This document shows positions 1-11,530 of a stretch of 64,000 nt of DNA, piece by piece. Each line of letters begins with the position of its first letter. Position 1 is the stretch's first letter. Made by a program: the position numbers and the translations under genes. The notes beneath the pieces were generated by a model. It worked only from the letters and a program-made list of their open reading frames with translations, ran no database searches and had not been told where the DNA came from. The DNA is taken from NCBI GenBank assembly GCA_029891345.1, contig CM056993.1:228854765-228918764 (forward strand), written 5' to 3'. This DNA comes from Dryococelus australis. Taxonomy: Eukaryota; Arthropoda; Insecta; Phasmatodea; Phasmatidae.

Positions 1-149
1 TGGATAGACCCCCGCAGCAGCTGTTGAAGTGTCTGGTAGGTATGGTGATTGAAGCAGTTGTTGGTAACGGTTAACAGGTGTTGTTGTAAGTGGTCGGCAG
101 GTGTTGTGTTTGGCAAGTAGGGAATCAATTTATTTTGGAATCTTATAAT

Positions 150-962
150 CACCACCCCTGGCTCGAAACGCAGAACACGATTAACAGCGTCGAGTTTGGC
201 TCAATACTTCAAGTAGTACTTCAGTGTTTCCCCATGAATAACATATTTCTTCCACGGCGCAAGAATTAAAAGCAATTTTTCAGTTTTACCGTTCAGAGGT
301 AGGCCTATGCCAGACACTGGGGTAAGGGACAGATCAGCTAGGGCATCGGGACATTCATTCAGAAAATACAGATCAATTTCCGCGAATAAAACATGTATCT
401 CCATCATTGTTTATGTTAGCAAAATTCCACGTTGAAAACACATCTGATTCAACCCATTCGAAATTACCAATAGGCAGCTTGCAATTCATTTTGTGACTGT
501 ATAGGCCATTAACGTTGAAATAGCAAATGTACTTGTCTGCCACACTGGGGTCGTACTTATCTCCCATGTAAATGTTTTTGACTTCTGCATGCATTTTGTA
601 AATCTGGATTATACCACCTCTGACCCCACACTCTATGAAAACGTACTTATCTACATCCATGATCAGCTCAAGCAGCACACCTATTTTAAGTAATAAAGCA
701 TCCCATAAGAAAGAAGGGGCTGTCACACACATTGCAGGGTCAAGACCATATGCCAAACATACGGTTCTGAAATTCTTAAATATATCTGCAACAATAATGT
801 GTCCACGAGTAAATACCAATTTGCATACTGTTGCGGTGTGGGCAAGCCATTGCTTTGGCGATTGCGTAAACACACCAGCACACCCCTAAAGAGAGCGAGG
901 TCATTGAAGCGGAGTGCGCCGCGACAAACAAAACACGAGCCACAGGAACAGTTTGCAAACAA
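150..962 (-). pseudogene. Protein-primed family B DNA polymerase fragment (element A)
   Basis: Remnant of a type-B DNA polymerase of the protein-primed class used by Polinton/Maverick elements and adintoviruses, which replicates linear element DNA. On the minus strand the long open stretch (873 to 373) reads VADIFKNFRTVCLAYGLD, then a stretch ending in DVDKYVFIECGVRGG, then YICYFNVNGLYSHKM, the counterpart of polymerase motif A (D-x-x-x-LY), here with Asn in place of the expected Asp. A second frame (407 to 201) continues with ILAPWKKYVIHGETLKYYL, and a third reads AKLDAVNRVLRFEPG near 150-200. Homology stops there, before motifs B and C. Upstream of 873 the frame is shifted. At least two frame changes make it a pseudogene. 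It matches the better preserved copy at 55.3-57.9 kb closely enough to belong to the same broad family. The C-terminal half is lost or lies beyond the window edge. Confidence 0.85.
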
Positions 963-3900
963 ACTGAGTAAATAGAAAACGGCGCTGATACTTAAGGCCG
1001 AAGAAGAGACAACCTCAGGGTCTTAACACTTCAAGCAGACGACAGGACAAGCTGGACCAGCAGATGGGGTTCCAGCCGCCGTAGTCGCAATATAATTAAA
1101 CCTTCGGCAAAGTAAAGGTAATGCCGTTCCAGTAGAGACAACAGATGGTCTTCCAATAGCTAGATGCGTGGCCGTAGTGTAAATGGTAATATATAATTAC
1201 TTGCAGAGATAGAGTTGATTGACATAATACACTCCTCCGGCGCAATTTAAAGTATTCAAGTATAATGCAAAGTGTTTTATGTTTGTATTGTTACAGGTTT
1301 AATTACGGTTTCAACTATATTGATGTAGTGAAACAATATTGTGTTCTACCACTGAGATACACATCCCCAATTCAGACTTTGTGTGGTTGCCCATAAGGCT
1401 CCACAAAATTGGCGGAAGCGCTGGCCTTTTCTTCCCTCTCGCTACCAGGTAGGGTCTTTTTCCACAATTAAAGTAGCTGAGTTTAAAAACTCCGCCAATT
1501 GTGTGAATATTTATATGTTTGCATATTTTAATTAAGTGAGAATAAATCGCTACAAGGGATAGGTAGAACACCACATCTTCCAACTATTTTAGATGATACC
1601 CTCCCACCCACACATAATATGTACTGCAAATTTTAATACCACTGCAGGTCGATAGTGAATATAGTGAGCAATGAGCGTATTTTATATTATTTATACATAA
1701 TTTTAAACTCTCTGTGATTCTAGTTTTGGACACTTGTATTATTTATTATACTTAAAGATACACAATATATCTTATATTTAATGTTTATTGTTAATTGTTT
1801 TAATACTTTGCCTAGAAATTTCCTTAATTACACCTTATTGTGGCATTACTTTTAAATAAACATGAGGACTAATTAACAATATTTTTAGATGTGGCTGTAA
1901 TGTTATATTTTTAGATGCATTTTATTATAGCGAGGGTGGGAGGGGTACTTAATTTGAGTTGGGGGAGGTGGTTTGTAATTTATCCCTCATATTTTATTGC
2001 TGCCCTCTGTGTGCACAACGATGGACTAATATAATTCCTATGCCTTCACTTATATTTATTTATTACATTCTTTAAACACTTAATATCTTTCTCTATTGAG
2101 CTGACATTCTCCTTAGAATAGTAATGATTCTCGTTTCCCATAACAAAACGTATAACTAAAATATCTTAATGTACTAAGGTTTTACAGAATTATTATATTC
2201 TTATAAATATGTTGCAATTATCTTACACATTAAATCTTATCAGGACACACACATTTTTCTGCTCTCAAGTTCCTACCCCAAGGAGTTCTAATTGCAGTGT
2301 CCTCTTGGCATTGGCACACGCCACCATTACCGTGTCGAATACAGGACCCACAGTAAAAAGTCAGGCTCATCCCAAAATGCTCATAATGTCTGAAACACCT
2401 CTACAGGTCCCTAAGGTTCGGGTCAGCATCCCGACAAGAGTCATACGAGTTTCGCGTTCATGTACCAAACGACGCATTTTGTGTGACCTCTTCGTTAAGA
2501 GACTTCGTTCTACTGCGAGTACGTAAGTTGGCCTGCATATAGGCAGTGCAGATGTAGTGGGTGTGCCTCATGCACTTTTCCCATTGCATTAAAACTCTTT
2601 GTATTACACACAATTCACTATACTTTCGTTTCCATGTTGAGAAGCTGCGCACCCCTGAGGGCCAGAGATTCACGTCTGAAGCATGGAATCGAACCACAGG
2701 ATTGGCTAAATTCTGGATCATAGTTCTATTTGGTCCTGGTTGATTCATTTCTGGTTGTGCCCAATATGAGTACAATGAATATGGATTTCGAAAACACATT
2801 AAGACTGTTAGGGAAAAATGGGAATTAATGAAATAAAAGTTTGCCGTGAAGTGTGGCTAAAGCACATGCGCTCTCTACGCATGCGGAACTACCTGCTTGT
2901 AAGGTACATGCTGACTTCACAATGCACACATAACAGCGTCATTGCCACTCGGCTATGCATTGTATACCTTCATATGACTGCTAGTGAACTTACCACATGG
3001 CTGCTTAAATATTACTTGTATATTCATTCTACGCATTAATTGCCTTATTAAAATCTCTACTTTATTTCATGTTAATCCCTGACAATATTATTATTTAAAT
3101 TAGCAGAATAACATGATACTGTCTTTCGTATTTGCATTTCCTAACACGTCCTTCGCACACAGAGGATTTACTATGTCCTGTTAAGTTAACGGCTTGGAAG
3201 ATTTAACACTTTTTTTTAATTTTTACATGTTAATTATTTAAAATTTATTTAACGGGGATTGGTGGAGCTTCTAAGCTTGCCATGCTAACACGAGGTGGGG
3301 AAAACCCTAGCCTCCGACAATGTTATGGCCCCTTAGGGGAACCATACAAAATATAAATGAGAAGTGTGCTAAGAAGGATATAAAAATAATACTAGTTTAC
3401 CTCTATTTAAAATATAAATAACACGACAGTTACAATATGGTTTGCAACACTCTACATCAATAACTTTACTATACTTTACTTCGGGAGAGATCGACTTGGG
3501 ATATATGATTTACTATTCTGTTGCAACAAGTAATTGTTTATGTATTCAAATTAGTAAGCCACATATGAGTTATTCTAAAGTCTTTGGTTAGCTAATTAGA
3601 ATGTCATCACCTTAATGACGCAGAAGGCTGATCATCATAATGGCTCCAGTGGATGGAATGTCTGGAGTAGTCTCTCAATCTCCTCCTATCGTCGGCTGGC
3701 TGTGGCAAGACAAAAACCACGCTCAATGCTCCGCTAGTTTAAATACGGTGCTTATTTTACCAACATTGAACTGTTGTCATAATGCCTCAGGGCTTGTGAC
3801 CTTACCGCAATATCCTCACTCTCTTTTCACATGGGATGGCGCATTCAGGCAAGTGGTATGACCGAGCTTGCCCATGCCATTACACTCTGCACTAACATAA

Positions 3901-4525
3901 TTTATACTTTGCAAGAGAGAGTATTTTATTGTAGAAGTAATGTCTACACGTCAAGTTTGGTCAATTTCAACACAATTCAGTAGGTATGCAATGCTCTCTA
4001 TCAAATGCAGTATACAATTTCCAACTCTTCCCATACTTAAGTGATTAGTCCCATCAGCTGTCTTTGTGAATTTCCCTTTGAACAGCAAACTCGATTTCAA
4101 AGGCAGTGCAGAGATGTAATTGATCTGGATAGGAATGCATATTTCTGACAGGAATGCATATGCTTCTGCTCGGAATAGTTCGTATACATAGATCTCTGTG
4201 TTGGTTAAGGCATCTTTGTATGTGGCAGGTTCCTCTACATTAAGAATGTCTTAAATAACCATTGTCTTTATAACCTAATTCTTTTAAAAAACATTTGTTG
4301 CCTTGTGATATTCGCATGGGGTTCGTAACTGAAATGAGCACTTTTCTTTGTTTTGTACTTCTTATAGTTACTTTCTTGAAAGCATATTGTTTGTTCTTAT
4401 CCGAACTGACCACTTTACATCTTTTTATATCTGGTAGTTTCTTGGGAGCATATTGCTTTCTGTATAGAATGCCTATTTTGGTTGTAATGCACAGAATGCA
4501 AGTGTTTTTATACTATTTTCTTTTT
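963..4525. other. Gene-poor stretch, no supported gene
   Basis: No recognisable gene. Composition is AT-rich with two short GC-richer islands (about 2270-2760 and 3620-3880) that hold short open frames on both strands without family resemblance or codon structure. Position 2690-2705 contains a GGTTCGATTCC-like word on the minus strand, which resembles a Pol III B box and could be the relic of a tRNA-derived SINE; no A box is visible. If element A is one unit, this is the interval between its polymerase and its capsid-like gene, where an ATPase or major capsid gene would be expected. I could not find one. Confidence 0.5.
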
Positions 4526-5193
4526 TTAATGTAATCGCATGGTAACTTCTTCATTCCGAAAGTTTATTAGTTTACAGTTTTGGTCAACTACCATAACAAC
4601 TAATTCGCTTACGTAATATACTATTGCCAGGAGATGAATTAACGTACTTGGAATTTGAATTATCTTATATCCTGGAGCGACAGAACACTTGAATTCATGC
4701 AATGATTGTCAATTTTCGTTCAAATATAACTTGCCTACAATATTCACATTTATGCGACATACATTAACTGCTAGAATATTAACTTAGTTTAATAATTCGT
4801 TTCTTTGATTCAGAGGATAAACTTTGTACCCGTAACCTAACATACTTGCAATTGAATATTTTGTGTGAAATCAATATCGACATTGCTATGCATTGGAGAT
4901 TTTAATGTATTAGTGTTACCACATAATAGGAAATTAATGTTTTTGGGCAGACTAGACTTAATAAAAGTTTTCAAGTCTTCGAGTTTGTATGAACCAACAG
5001 GTTTATTTATTCTATGTTTCTCATTACCATTAATTAATGTGAATGTTTGGTTATGCCTGTCCATGTTCGGAACACTGTCATAAGTTACGAATTCAATTTA
5101 ACTTACTTGCCATTGGCCATCTAATATCAATGTTGAGAAATACACCGAATGCAGTTACGACGAGTTACCACTTACAACCAGTGTAATTGACAT
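4526..5193 (-). pseudogene. Capsid-like conserved element protein, decayed (element A)
   Basis: Degenerate gene of about 222 codons. It begins at an ATG at 5193 (reads MSITLVVSGNSS) and ends at a TAA at 4528-4526. Segments in order: LILDGQWQVS and IEFVTYDSVPN; the open stretch 5064-4837 with RINKPVGSYKLEDLKTFI and LCGNTNTLKSP; after a frameshift, YSIASMLGYGYKVYPLN, VNILAVNVCRI, APGYKIIQIPSTLIHL and finally VVDQNCKLINFRNEEVTMRL. I recognise this order as a protein family repeated in arthropod genomes beside Polinton/adintovirus-like genes. A structural (single jelly-roll or penton-like) role is an inference from its size and its place next to the protease and PLA2 genes; no function is shown by the sequence. 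At least three stops and one or two frameshifts. It follows the protease remnant on the same strand with almost no gap. Confidence 0.6.
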
Positions 5194-5204
5194 TTTACTA
5201 ACAG

Positions 5205-5525
5205 GTTTTATGATTGGCACATCTTATTTATAGTCAGAAACTTTAAACCTAATTGTCCACAATTATACATGTTTGGTAATTGTTCAGTGTCCTAATTGTA
5301 TTTGATGTGTGTATTTTTTAATAGTTGCATATTTCTAATGGAGGTCTTAAATCCCAAAAACTGTTATTGTAAATCGATTGATTTCCATTTTTAATCAATG
5401 CCACACAATGTATTCCTTTGTTTGTTTTAGAATATAAATTAATAATTGTACACTTCTTAATATTTTCTTTTCGTGGCAAATCATCTCTCATGAACACGCC
5501 ACAAAAATACGGAATATTAAGTTTC
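5205..5525 (-). pseudogene. Adenain-like cysteine protease, decayed (element A)
   Basis: Relic of the adenovirus-type maturation protease found in Polintons and adintoviruses, which cleaves capsid precursors. Minus-strand reading gives KLNIPYFCGVFMRDDLPRK (about 5517-5460), TIINLYSKTNKGIHCVAL (about 5450-5395) where the family has the catalytic His in a G-T-H-W context (here G-I-H-C), then a degenerate Asp/Phe-rich strand followed by SFWDLRP (about 5342). After a shift of frame comes YNCGQLGLKFL (5265-5235), matching the C-G-x-L-C-L context of the catalytic Cys. The key His and Cys are still readable but the Trp is lost and the frame is broken. The N-terminus appears removed by the insertion carrying the (TA)n tract. 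It lies between the PLA2-like domain and the capsid-like gene, all on the same strand. Confidence 0.65.
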
Positions 5526-5535
5526 CTGGTAAATA

Positions 5536-5537
<2 letters not shown>

Positions 5538-5585
<48 letters not shown>
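5538..5585. repeat. (TA)n microsatellite and adjoining insertion
   Basis: About 24 TA units. It is followed to about 5760 by a block (CGATGTGGGAG, a poly-T run, GCGGGCGGGATAAC) unlike the surrounding Polinton-type coding remnants. The tract plus block separates the PLA2-like and protease remnants and looks like an insertion of an unidentified repeat. Open frames of repeated Ile-Tyr here are artefacts of the TA run. Confidence 0.9.
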
Positions 5586-5587
<2 letters not shown>

Positions 5588-5789
5588 TAAGTGCGCGATG
5601 TGGGAGAAAACTTAAGGCTTTCTGCGCTTCTTCAGCATTTGCATTTTTTTTTTTAACGCCCTTCCCCAAACTTATGCGGGCGGGATAACAAGCCTTTGCC
5701 ACTCGATTTAACTGATCTACTAAGGGCCGAAGCTCCACCCACGAGATGTCATAGGGCTGATAATGATTGAAATATGAGTGATAACATTC

Positions 5790-6110
5790 CTCTTTTTTTC
5801 ATGCCTTAACATTTTAGCCTGTGGACTCCCATGCCTCTTTTGACTTATGGTATCATATCTTTATCTACAACTCAAGCGCCTAGCTTTTCACTAGTTGATG
5901 CAGATGGATTCTTTTCAGTATTTGCAGCTATGTCATCCAAAATCATGTCTGCTATATGCATTTGTTGTAAGTCGTTTGTTTGCGAATACGTGATGTCATG
6001 CTGCTTACATGCCTCCTACTGGGTGTTTACTCCTTGATTGTTGTGTACTAGATTTGTTCCTGGGCCACAGAAATTATATTTAAGCAAATTTAACTCAAAT
6101 GACAGATTAT
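5790..6110 (-). pseudogene. Phospholipase A2-like domain protein, decayed (element A)
   Basis: Minus-strand remnant of a parvovirus-VP1-type secreted-PLA2-like domain. It reads YNFCGPGTNLVHNNQGVN (about 6080-6028), the Ca-binding-loop type motif C-G-P-G-T, then after one stop EACKQHDITYSQTNDLQQMH (about 6020-5965), which holds the catalytic His-Asp pair, then ADMILDDIAANTEKN, SEKLGALVVD and VKRGMG. In parvoviruses this fold opens endosomal membranes during entry; related domains occur in Polinton/adintovirus-like elements of arthropods. An in-frame TAG after GVNTQ and one before VKRGMG show that it is dead. It lies upstream of the protease remnant on the same strand, and the same order recurs in element B. 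Confidence 0.75.
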
Positions 6111-7205
6111 TAATCAATGCGTTTAAAATTCTGCGACTTTTTAAAATGTATTTCGTACAAGTGATTAATCACAACTGAATGCAAAATTATATATAGATGT
6201 TTATATTGCTTTTAATAAGTGCGGTAATATTTGTTCAATAAGAAAGTTATAAAGCAAGCCACGCAACATCTGGTGTTTGCACCAATGCATGAAAATGTAA
6301 TTGAACAGAAACATGGAATACTGTTACCTCCGAACATACAGTGGACTGTTATCTTGAGGGAAGACATGTGTCAATATGACACCGTAATAACATCCAAATG
6401 GACTAAAGTTTGAAAATGTATATTTGATTTCGAAAAGATTACAGCAAGACAAGTATAAATATTTAGCAACTATTATATCATTAAAGGAATACAATTCATC
6501 CCTGTCAGGAATATAGACAAAATTATTAGTCCGAATGAAGCATTTTCCAATTCCGTCTTTACATTTGATGACATCTGGAGTGAACACCAGGGCGAAATTC
6601 ACGTATATTTCAGTTTTAGTAGACATTCAAATGTTTACAGCTTTTATATATGGTAAAGTTAGGCCTACATTTCTAAACATAATTTTCATATTATATTCAA
6701 ATATGATAACTGTTTACTGTATGGGAAATTTAAATCTAAAGCCCATTTACAAAGACAATTTTTAGGTGATGTGTAATTTACAAAGTTTAAAGAGACATGG
6801 TTATATTTCTAAAAATAAAGGAATGGTTTCTTCAGGGTTATCCCTGAATTTCCCCTATATAAAGTTAGATATAGGTGTGGAATTAATAGTTTCCTACTAT
6901 CAGGCGAAGAATAATGAGTATTTAAAAGGTTGGACAAAGCGGAAGGCAGTGATCATATTACAGTACACGTTTAAGAAGAACACGCAATGGGAACTGCGAC
7001 TTGAATGGACATATATTATGTATTGTCTGTGCGCCAATGAAAGATACTGATGCGACGAATAAGTAATTTTTTGGAAAACAGTGTTACGTTGGATGTTTTT
7101 AAATCGCAAACGAGTGACATATGATAGAAGTCAATGAAGTGTAGTGAAGGAAAAGAAAATGTATATAAGAACACAATCATAATTTCGGAAATTTTAGCGA
7201 ATATA
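6111..7205. other. Divergent intergenic interval of element A
   Basis: Separates the minus-strand PLA2/protease/capsid-like set from the plus-strand genes. Several open frames of 60-100 codons on both strands (for example 6766-7050 plus, 6324-6626 minus) have no recognisable motifs. By position it would have held the divergent promoters of the element, but no specific signal can be supported. Confidence 0.4.
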
Positions 7206-8290
7206 ATGGATGCATTGCAAAACGTTGAACGTAAATTACACGAACAGTAAGATTGTTTAATGACTGAACTTAATGCCATGCTAAACACTCTTATAACACC
7301 GCAACTTTAAGAACCACTGGAAGACTTGACACACTTAATAAGCGGTAAAAATGACTAGTAAATCATCGTCTTTAATTATACGCACAGAACTACAAAACAA
7401 AGTGAGGAATTGAAATCACGACTGATGCTGTAATTAATGATTTGCGAAGACAGCTTGGAAGTAAATCAGATGTCCTTTTAAAAAAAATTTGACAAAATAG
7501 AAAGACGTCAGAATACTGCACACACTGTTCCAGCTAATAAAACTAGTGTTGTAGATAGAAAACCAACTCAATGAGTATATGATTACACAGCATGTATGTG
7601 ACTTAGTAAATCATGTCTGACACTACTTCTGAGTTAAATAAAGTTACATCTGAGGCAAAAGAGAAATATTTGCAGGCCAAATGTGCGAGAACGGATCAGG
7701 ATGTTTTGAATTACCCAATATTTAAACCTGTTACAAGTATAATGGATGCGGCAATACATTCATCTAACGACAAAACACCTGACATTAAGTTAGAAGTGCA
7801 TTTGAAGATGAAAAAACTTGTAGTTGGCAGACTTTCAATATCGCCATGTAAATATTTAGCTTAAAAAATTACTTTGCCAGCTTGTGGCACATTTGGTGTA
7901 ATAGGCATGGAAATGTATGATTCCTTGGGGATTCAGTAATTACTTATTGCCAGAAATTCAAATTTAAGTAGGTGAAATTGTGGTAGATGCAAGTGAAGGA
8001 CTGTTTGAATTATTATTTAAGAAATTTCCAGTTGGGTATTCCGACATTGACTTGATGTAATGCAAGGAACGTTTATTACAAACAAAGGTATATAATAATT
8101 TAGGAAGTGTTGACAAACATCAAAAATTCCCTTTATTGAGTGATTTTAGAGATGAAGTTGGTGATAAAACTTCCCCTGTATTCTGGAATAATCCCAACGA
8201 ATTCGTCACTAAAATAAAATTGCATCTCGCAGAAAGCAGGCTGGCAATATTTCTCACACACATGAAATAGTTTATATTATCGAAGAGTTT
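7206..8290 (+). pseudogene. Conserved arthropod element protein, decayed (element A)
   Basis: Degenerate plus-strand gene. An ATG at 7206 gives MDALQNVERKLHEQ, then stops, then a stretch at 7613 with TSEAKEKYLQAKCARTDQD and YPIFKPVTSIMDA, then after 7940 the readable segments DASEGLFELLFKKFPVGYSD, LLQTKVYNNLGS, SPVFWNNPNEFVTKIKLHLA and ESRLAIFLTHMK. I recognise the ordered blocks (N-terminal charged helix, F-K-P-x-T, G-L-x-E-L-L-F-K-K, W-x-N-P-N-E-x-V) as a family that accompanies retroviral-type integrases and polymerase B in arthropod elements. Its function is not known to me. Many stops and frameshifts. The integrase remnant follows directly on the same strand. Confidence 0.55.
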
Positions 8291-8329
8291 ACTGAGGATG
8301 GATATATATGTATATATATATATATTCAT

Positions 8330-9170
8330 AATGAAATCTAGAAGGCTTGCCACTGGACTGCATGCACCCGCAAGAATTACTTATTCAATAAGGAAAGTTA
8401 TTACTCTAGGAATGAACTATCTTTTTGAGGTGGTGTTTTGCGACATTTCATTACTTTCAAAATACAGAAGGAGGGTAAAAGTACATCTTAACTGTTTTCG
8501 ACGTATATTCAAAATATGTATGGAGCGTACCGGTAAAGAATAAATCTGGAAAACACATTACCATTGCAATAAAAATTGTCTTAGAAGAAAGAATGCCTCC
8601 ACACAGACCTGGTGACAGAATCCTTTAATATTAATTTCTGAAAGTAAATGAGAGGATATGGAATCAACCATTATGTAACTTATTCAGAGATTAAATGTGC
8701 AGTTGCTGAGAGATTTAATAAACTAATTAAACAGCTAATGTATAGGTATTTTACATCAAGTGGTACTCACAAGTAGGTGGACATTTTGCTTGACGTTTTG
8801 AAGATTTCTAATTCTCAATTTCATATGATATTAATATGGTGCCTGTAGATGTGAAAAATAATTATTCATCAACAAACATATACAAAACATGAAAGATTTT
8901 GATAAAAGAAAACCGAAATTCAAATTTGGAAACATTACCCATATCTCATCTCAAAAGTTAAGAAAGTCTTTAAGAATTTTTTTTTATAAACTAGTCTTTT
9001 GAGGCCTTAAGAATAATGTCAGTTAGGCATTTGTATCCCTGTGTTTATTACTTGGAAAGCTACACTGGTGAACTGATAACAGGTACTTTCTACGGATTTG
9101 TATTAAATATGACAAATTCCGCAGGTGAATATTTAATTGAAAAGTAATTAAAAGGGGTAAGTATAAGTCC
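8330..9170 (+). pseudogene. Retroviral-type (Polinton) integrase, decayed (element A)
   Basis: Remnant of the DDE integrase that inserts Polinton-type DNA. Readable blocks in order: RRLATGLHAPARITYSIRKV (about 8338), GMNYLFEVVFCDISLLSKY (about 8410), which covers the first catalytic strand where W-x-A-D is expected and the Asp is still present; KTITIAIKIVLEERMPPHR; then YGINHYVTYSEIKCAVAERF (about 8656-8715) and NKLIKQLMYRYFTSSGTHK, covering the third catalytic region where the family has a Glu in V-x-E-R-F (here A-E-R-F). A C-terminal part with KRKPKFKFGNITHISSQK and VRHLYPCVYYLESYTGELI (about 9020-9080) matches the SH3-like tail. Several frame shifts and stops. Same strand as and just downstream of the preceding remnant. 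Confidence 0.7.
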
Positions 9171-10560
9171 TTTGTCTGCTGAATGGGCTCTACAAAAACT
9201 CATAATACTAAGATTTCTACCGCAGACATGGAGGTTTGAATGTTACAACTTTTAAATAATTGTCATAATTTGAGAATGACATTGACACTCCATTTACAAT
9301 TAAAGAGCTTTTGTAGTGGTTTCAAAAAACTTCCACACAACAATCCATATTGGTTTATACAAACACTTACTTTTTTATTACACCTACTTGTATAATGTTT
9401 TTGCATCCACAATAAATTTATATTGAAGTGAGTTTATACACAAGTTGCTTCTACACTATAGTGAATTCATAAATAATTTACACCTATTTGTATATTACAC
9501 CCACACTAACACTAAATTGAAATAATTTTTATACACAAAGTATATTTTGTCCTTCTGTGATTCTGCCACTTCATTATAACCTGAATTGCTTACATTTTCA
9601 AACTTATCAATAACTCATGTGACTTGTGTAATCTGCTTCATTTTCTGCCACATGCAATCACGCCTTATGTGGGGGTAGTTGGCTAATATATAATTTGTTA
9701 ATACCAATGTTCCGAGAGGGAAGTCTTAACAGTATAAGTATGACATGGTGTCTGTATCCTCTCTTAGGTTTTACAGTAAGAAATTGTATGCAAACTTTAT
9801 TTCATGTGATTCAAAGTATTTAATGAAGGTTTTGGGGAGGTAGGAAAGACCATTTTCAATGTCCAGTAACGATAAAGTTTTGCTTCTCCCCTATGCAAGT
9901 ATCGCTCTATTGTGCGCTAACATTTAACAATGCGCACCTGAGAGCACTTTATATGGTCCATCCTACTTAGACGTTGTTGGTCACTGTACTCTGTGGCAGC
10001 AGTGCAGGCAAATGCAAAGGTCACCGCGGCGGCAGTGAAAGTTGGCTTCAGGACTCTCTGTGGTGGCTGCACACAGGTGTCCTACTGTTGAGATATTTTG
10101 TCAACTGATAGCGCTGGTTGCTTGGGTTCGTTTCTCTATTTATACACTTTCCAAGTAATAACATAGTTAATGACGGTGCTTGCATCACAGGCTGAGCGTG
10201 CATTCCGATGCCGAACACTTCCACAGTTGATGTATATATTTTTTTAAATAACTTCCCTCCTTATATATACATGTATGCATACATATATATGATATATTAG
10301 ATATATATGCCAATGCAATCCAATATGGCAGAGCGGAAAAAATCATTCATATTATCGCTCTGACTTCATTCACGAGCTGACATTCCTAGAGAGAGAACGT
10401 TGTGCAAGAGTGCTGATTACACACCTGTGTACATACTCTTGGTACAGTTGCAAATGCATACTTAGTAAATATTCATTACACAATTAATAACTTATTTTAC
10501 ATAACAAGTAATTATCCAAGTGCAAATAAAAATAAAAAAACATATATATAATTACACACC
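9171..10560. other. No gene seen; AT-rich sequence
   Basis: No coding signal. Between about 9370 and 9500 the phrase ACACCTA(C/T)TTGTATA occurs twice in a loosely repeated block, which could be part of a terminal repeat of element A, but no inverted partner is visible in the window. A GC-richer patch at 9890-10130 has no recognisable family. TA-rich runs occur at 10240-10310. Confidence 0.4.
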
Positions 10561-10814
10561 CATTGTGCACTTCCCTATGTAACTGCATTTCCCCCTACAA
10601 AATTACATGTTGGCCACCTTATCTCTCTTCAACTGCCGATGAGACAACTTGTTTGATTGCGCAAGAGTGCAAAAATGTATTTCTTCCTACCCGTAGCAAC
10701 TGCATTCTCCTGAGTTGTGAACCAGTACCCAACAGAACAATATGTCACTTTCTCTCTAGCTGCCGAAGAGTCAAAACCTAATTGGGCAAAAAACAAATTT
10801 TAAAAAATTGAGTG

Positions 10815-10955
10815 CTCTGTTCGGGAATCGAACCCAGTACTCTAAGCGTCTTGTCCAGGAATCAAACCCGGCAGCAATAATAAATATTTTTTTTTAAATG
10901 TTCTGTCCGGGAATCGAACCAATACCGAAAACGCCATGTCCGGGAATCGAACCCA
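10815..10955. repeat. Tandem B-box-like words (GGGAATCGAACC)
   Basis: Four copies of a word close to GTCCGGGAATCGAACCC (at about 10829, 10855, 10907 and 10938) in 125 bp. Its reverse complement, GGTTCGATTCCC, is the Pol III B box of tRNA genes. No cloverleaf or A box accompanies any copy, so this is read as tandem relics of a tRNA-derived SINE on the minus strand rather than as tRNA genes. Confidence 0.55.
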
Positions 10956-10974
10956 AGACTGGAAGTACATTTGC

Positions 10975-11105
10975 ACTAGAAGTGCATGTGCATTAGAAGT
11001 GCATGTGCATTAGAAGTGCATGTGCATTAGAAGTGCATGTGCAAAAATGCACTTGCGCTATAAGTGCGTGAGCAAAAATACACTTGCACCAGAAGTGAAT
11101 GTGCA
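10975..11105. repeat. 17-bp minisatellite (AAGTGCATGTGCATTAG)
   Basis: Four near-perfect tandem copies between about 10980 and 11045 and several diverged copies to 11105. It abuts the B-box-like repeats and the GC-rich Tc1 remnant. Confidence 0.85.
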
Positions 11106-11129
11106 GTCACAATTACCGTGACATGTTCC

Positions 11130-11400
11130 TGGATGGTGTGCAGCGACGCTCGTGGAAGGCTTACAGCCTGTTGCACGATGAGACGACCCCCCCCCCCCCT
11201 CCCTGCTGATAGTCTACGGAGGTCGACCCGAGCCTTCTCGACGTGTGAGTGTACCGTCCTGTCCCCACTGCGTCCAAATGTTCAAGTGGCGAGAAATGCG
11301 ACGAAATTTCCAGTCGGCCTCTCGGAGGCTGACAATGGGGCCTCTCGCAGACCCATAAAGCTGGGAGAAGTTTTGTAGAATACTCCGTCGGGGCATGATA
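11130..11400 (-). pseudogene. Tc1/mariner transposase N-terminal fragment
   Basis: Minus-strand reading from 11396 gives QLYGSARGPIVSLREADWKF, RRISRHLNIWTQWGQDG and TLTRREGSGRPP. This is the paired-type helix-turn-helix DNA-binding region and linker of a Tc1-like transposase (E-R-G-R-I-V-x-L-R-E-A-G-W-S-x-R-x-I-A type, then Q-W-x-x-D-G-T-x-T-R-R-x-G-S-G-R-P). A short internal deletion removes part of the second helix region, and a stop follows the GRPP motif; the catalytic DDE domain is absent. The strongly GC-rich composition of this patch is typical of this transposon group and unlike its AT-rich surroundings. It also contains an 11-base run of C at about 11188. Confidence 0.65.
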
Positions 11401-11530
11401 CATATTCCAGAACTTGGCTGTGTGGCTCACACTGCTACTAAGGCATTATTCGTTATCTTGCAGCTATTAATGTTGGAGGGACATGTTGCCCCCTAGTGGC
11501 ACATCCGCGCAAGCAAACCACATTAAACAG

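Noticed and set aside
2209..2799. Open frames of 105 and 113 codons on opposite strands
   Set aside because: Mutually overlapping, no recognisable motif, and not continued by spliceable neighbours.
11064..11378. Plus-strand open frame of 104 codons in the GC-rich patch
   Set aside because: Antisense shadow of the Tc1 transposase fragment; no motifs of its own.
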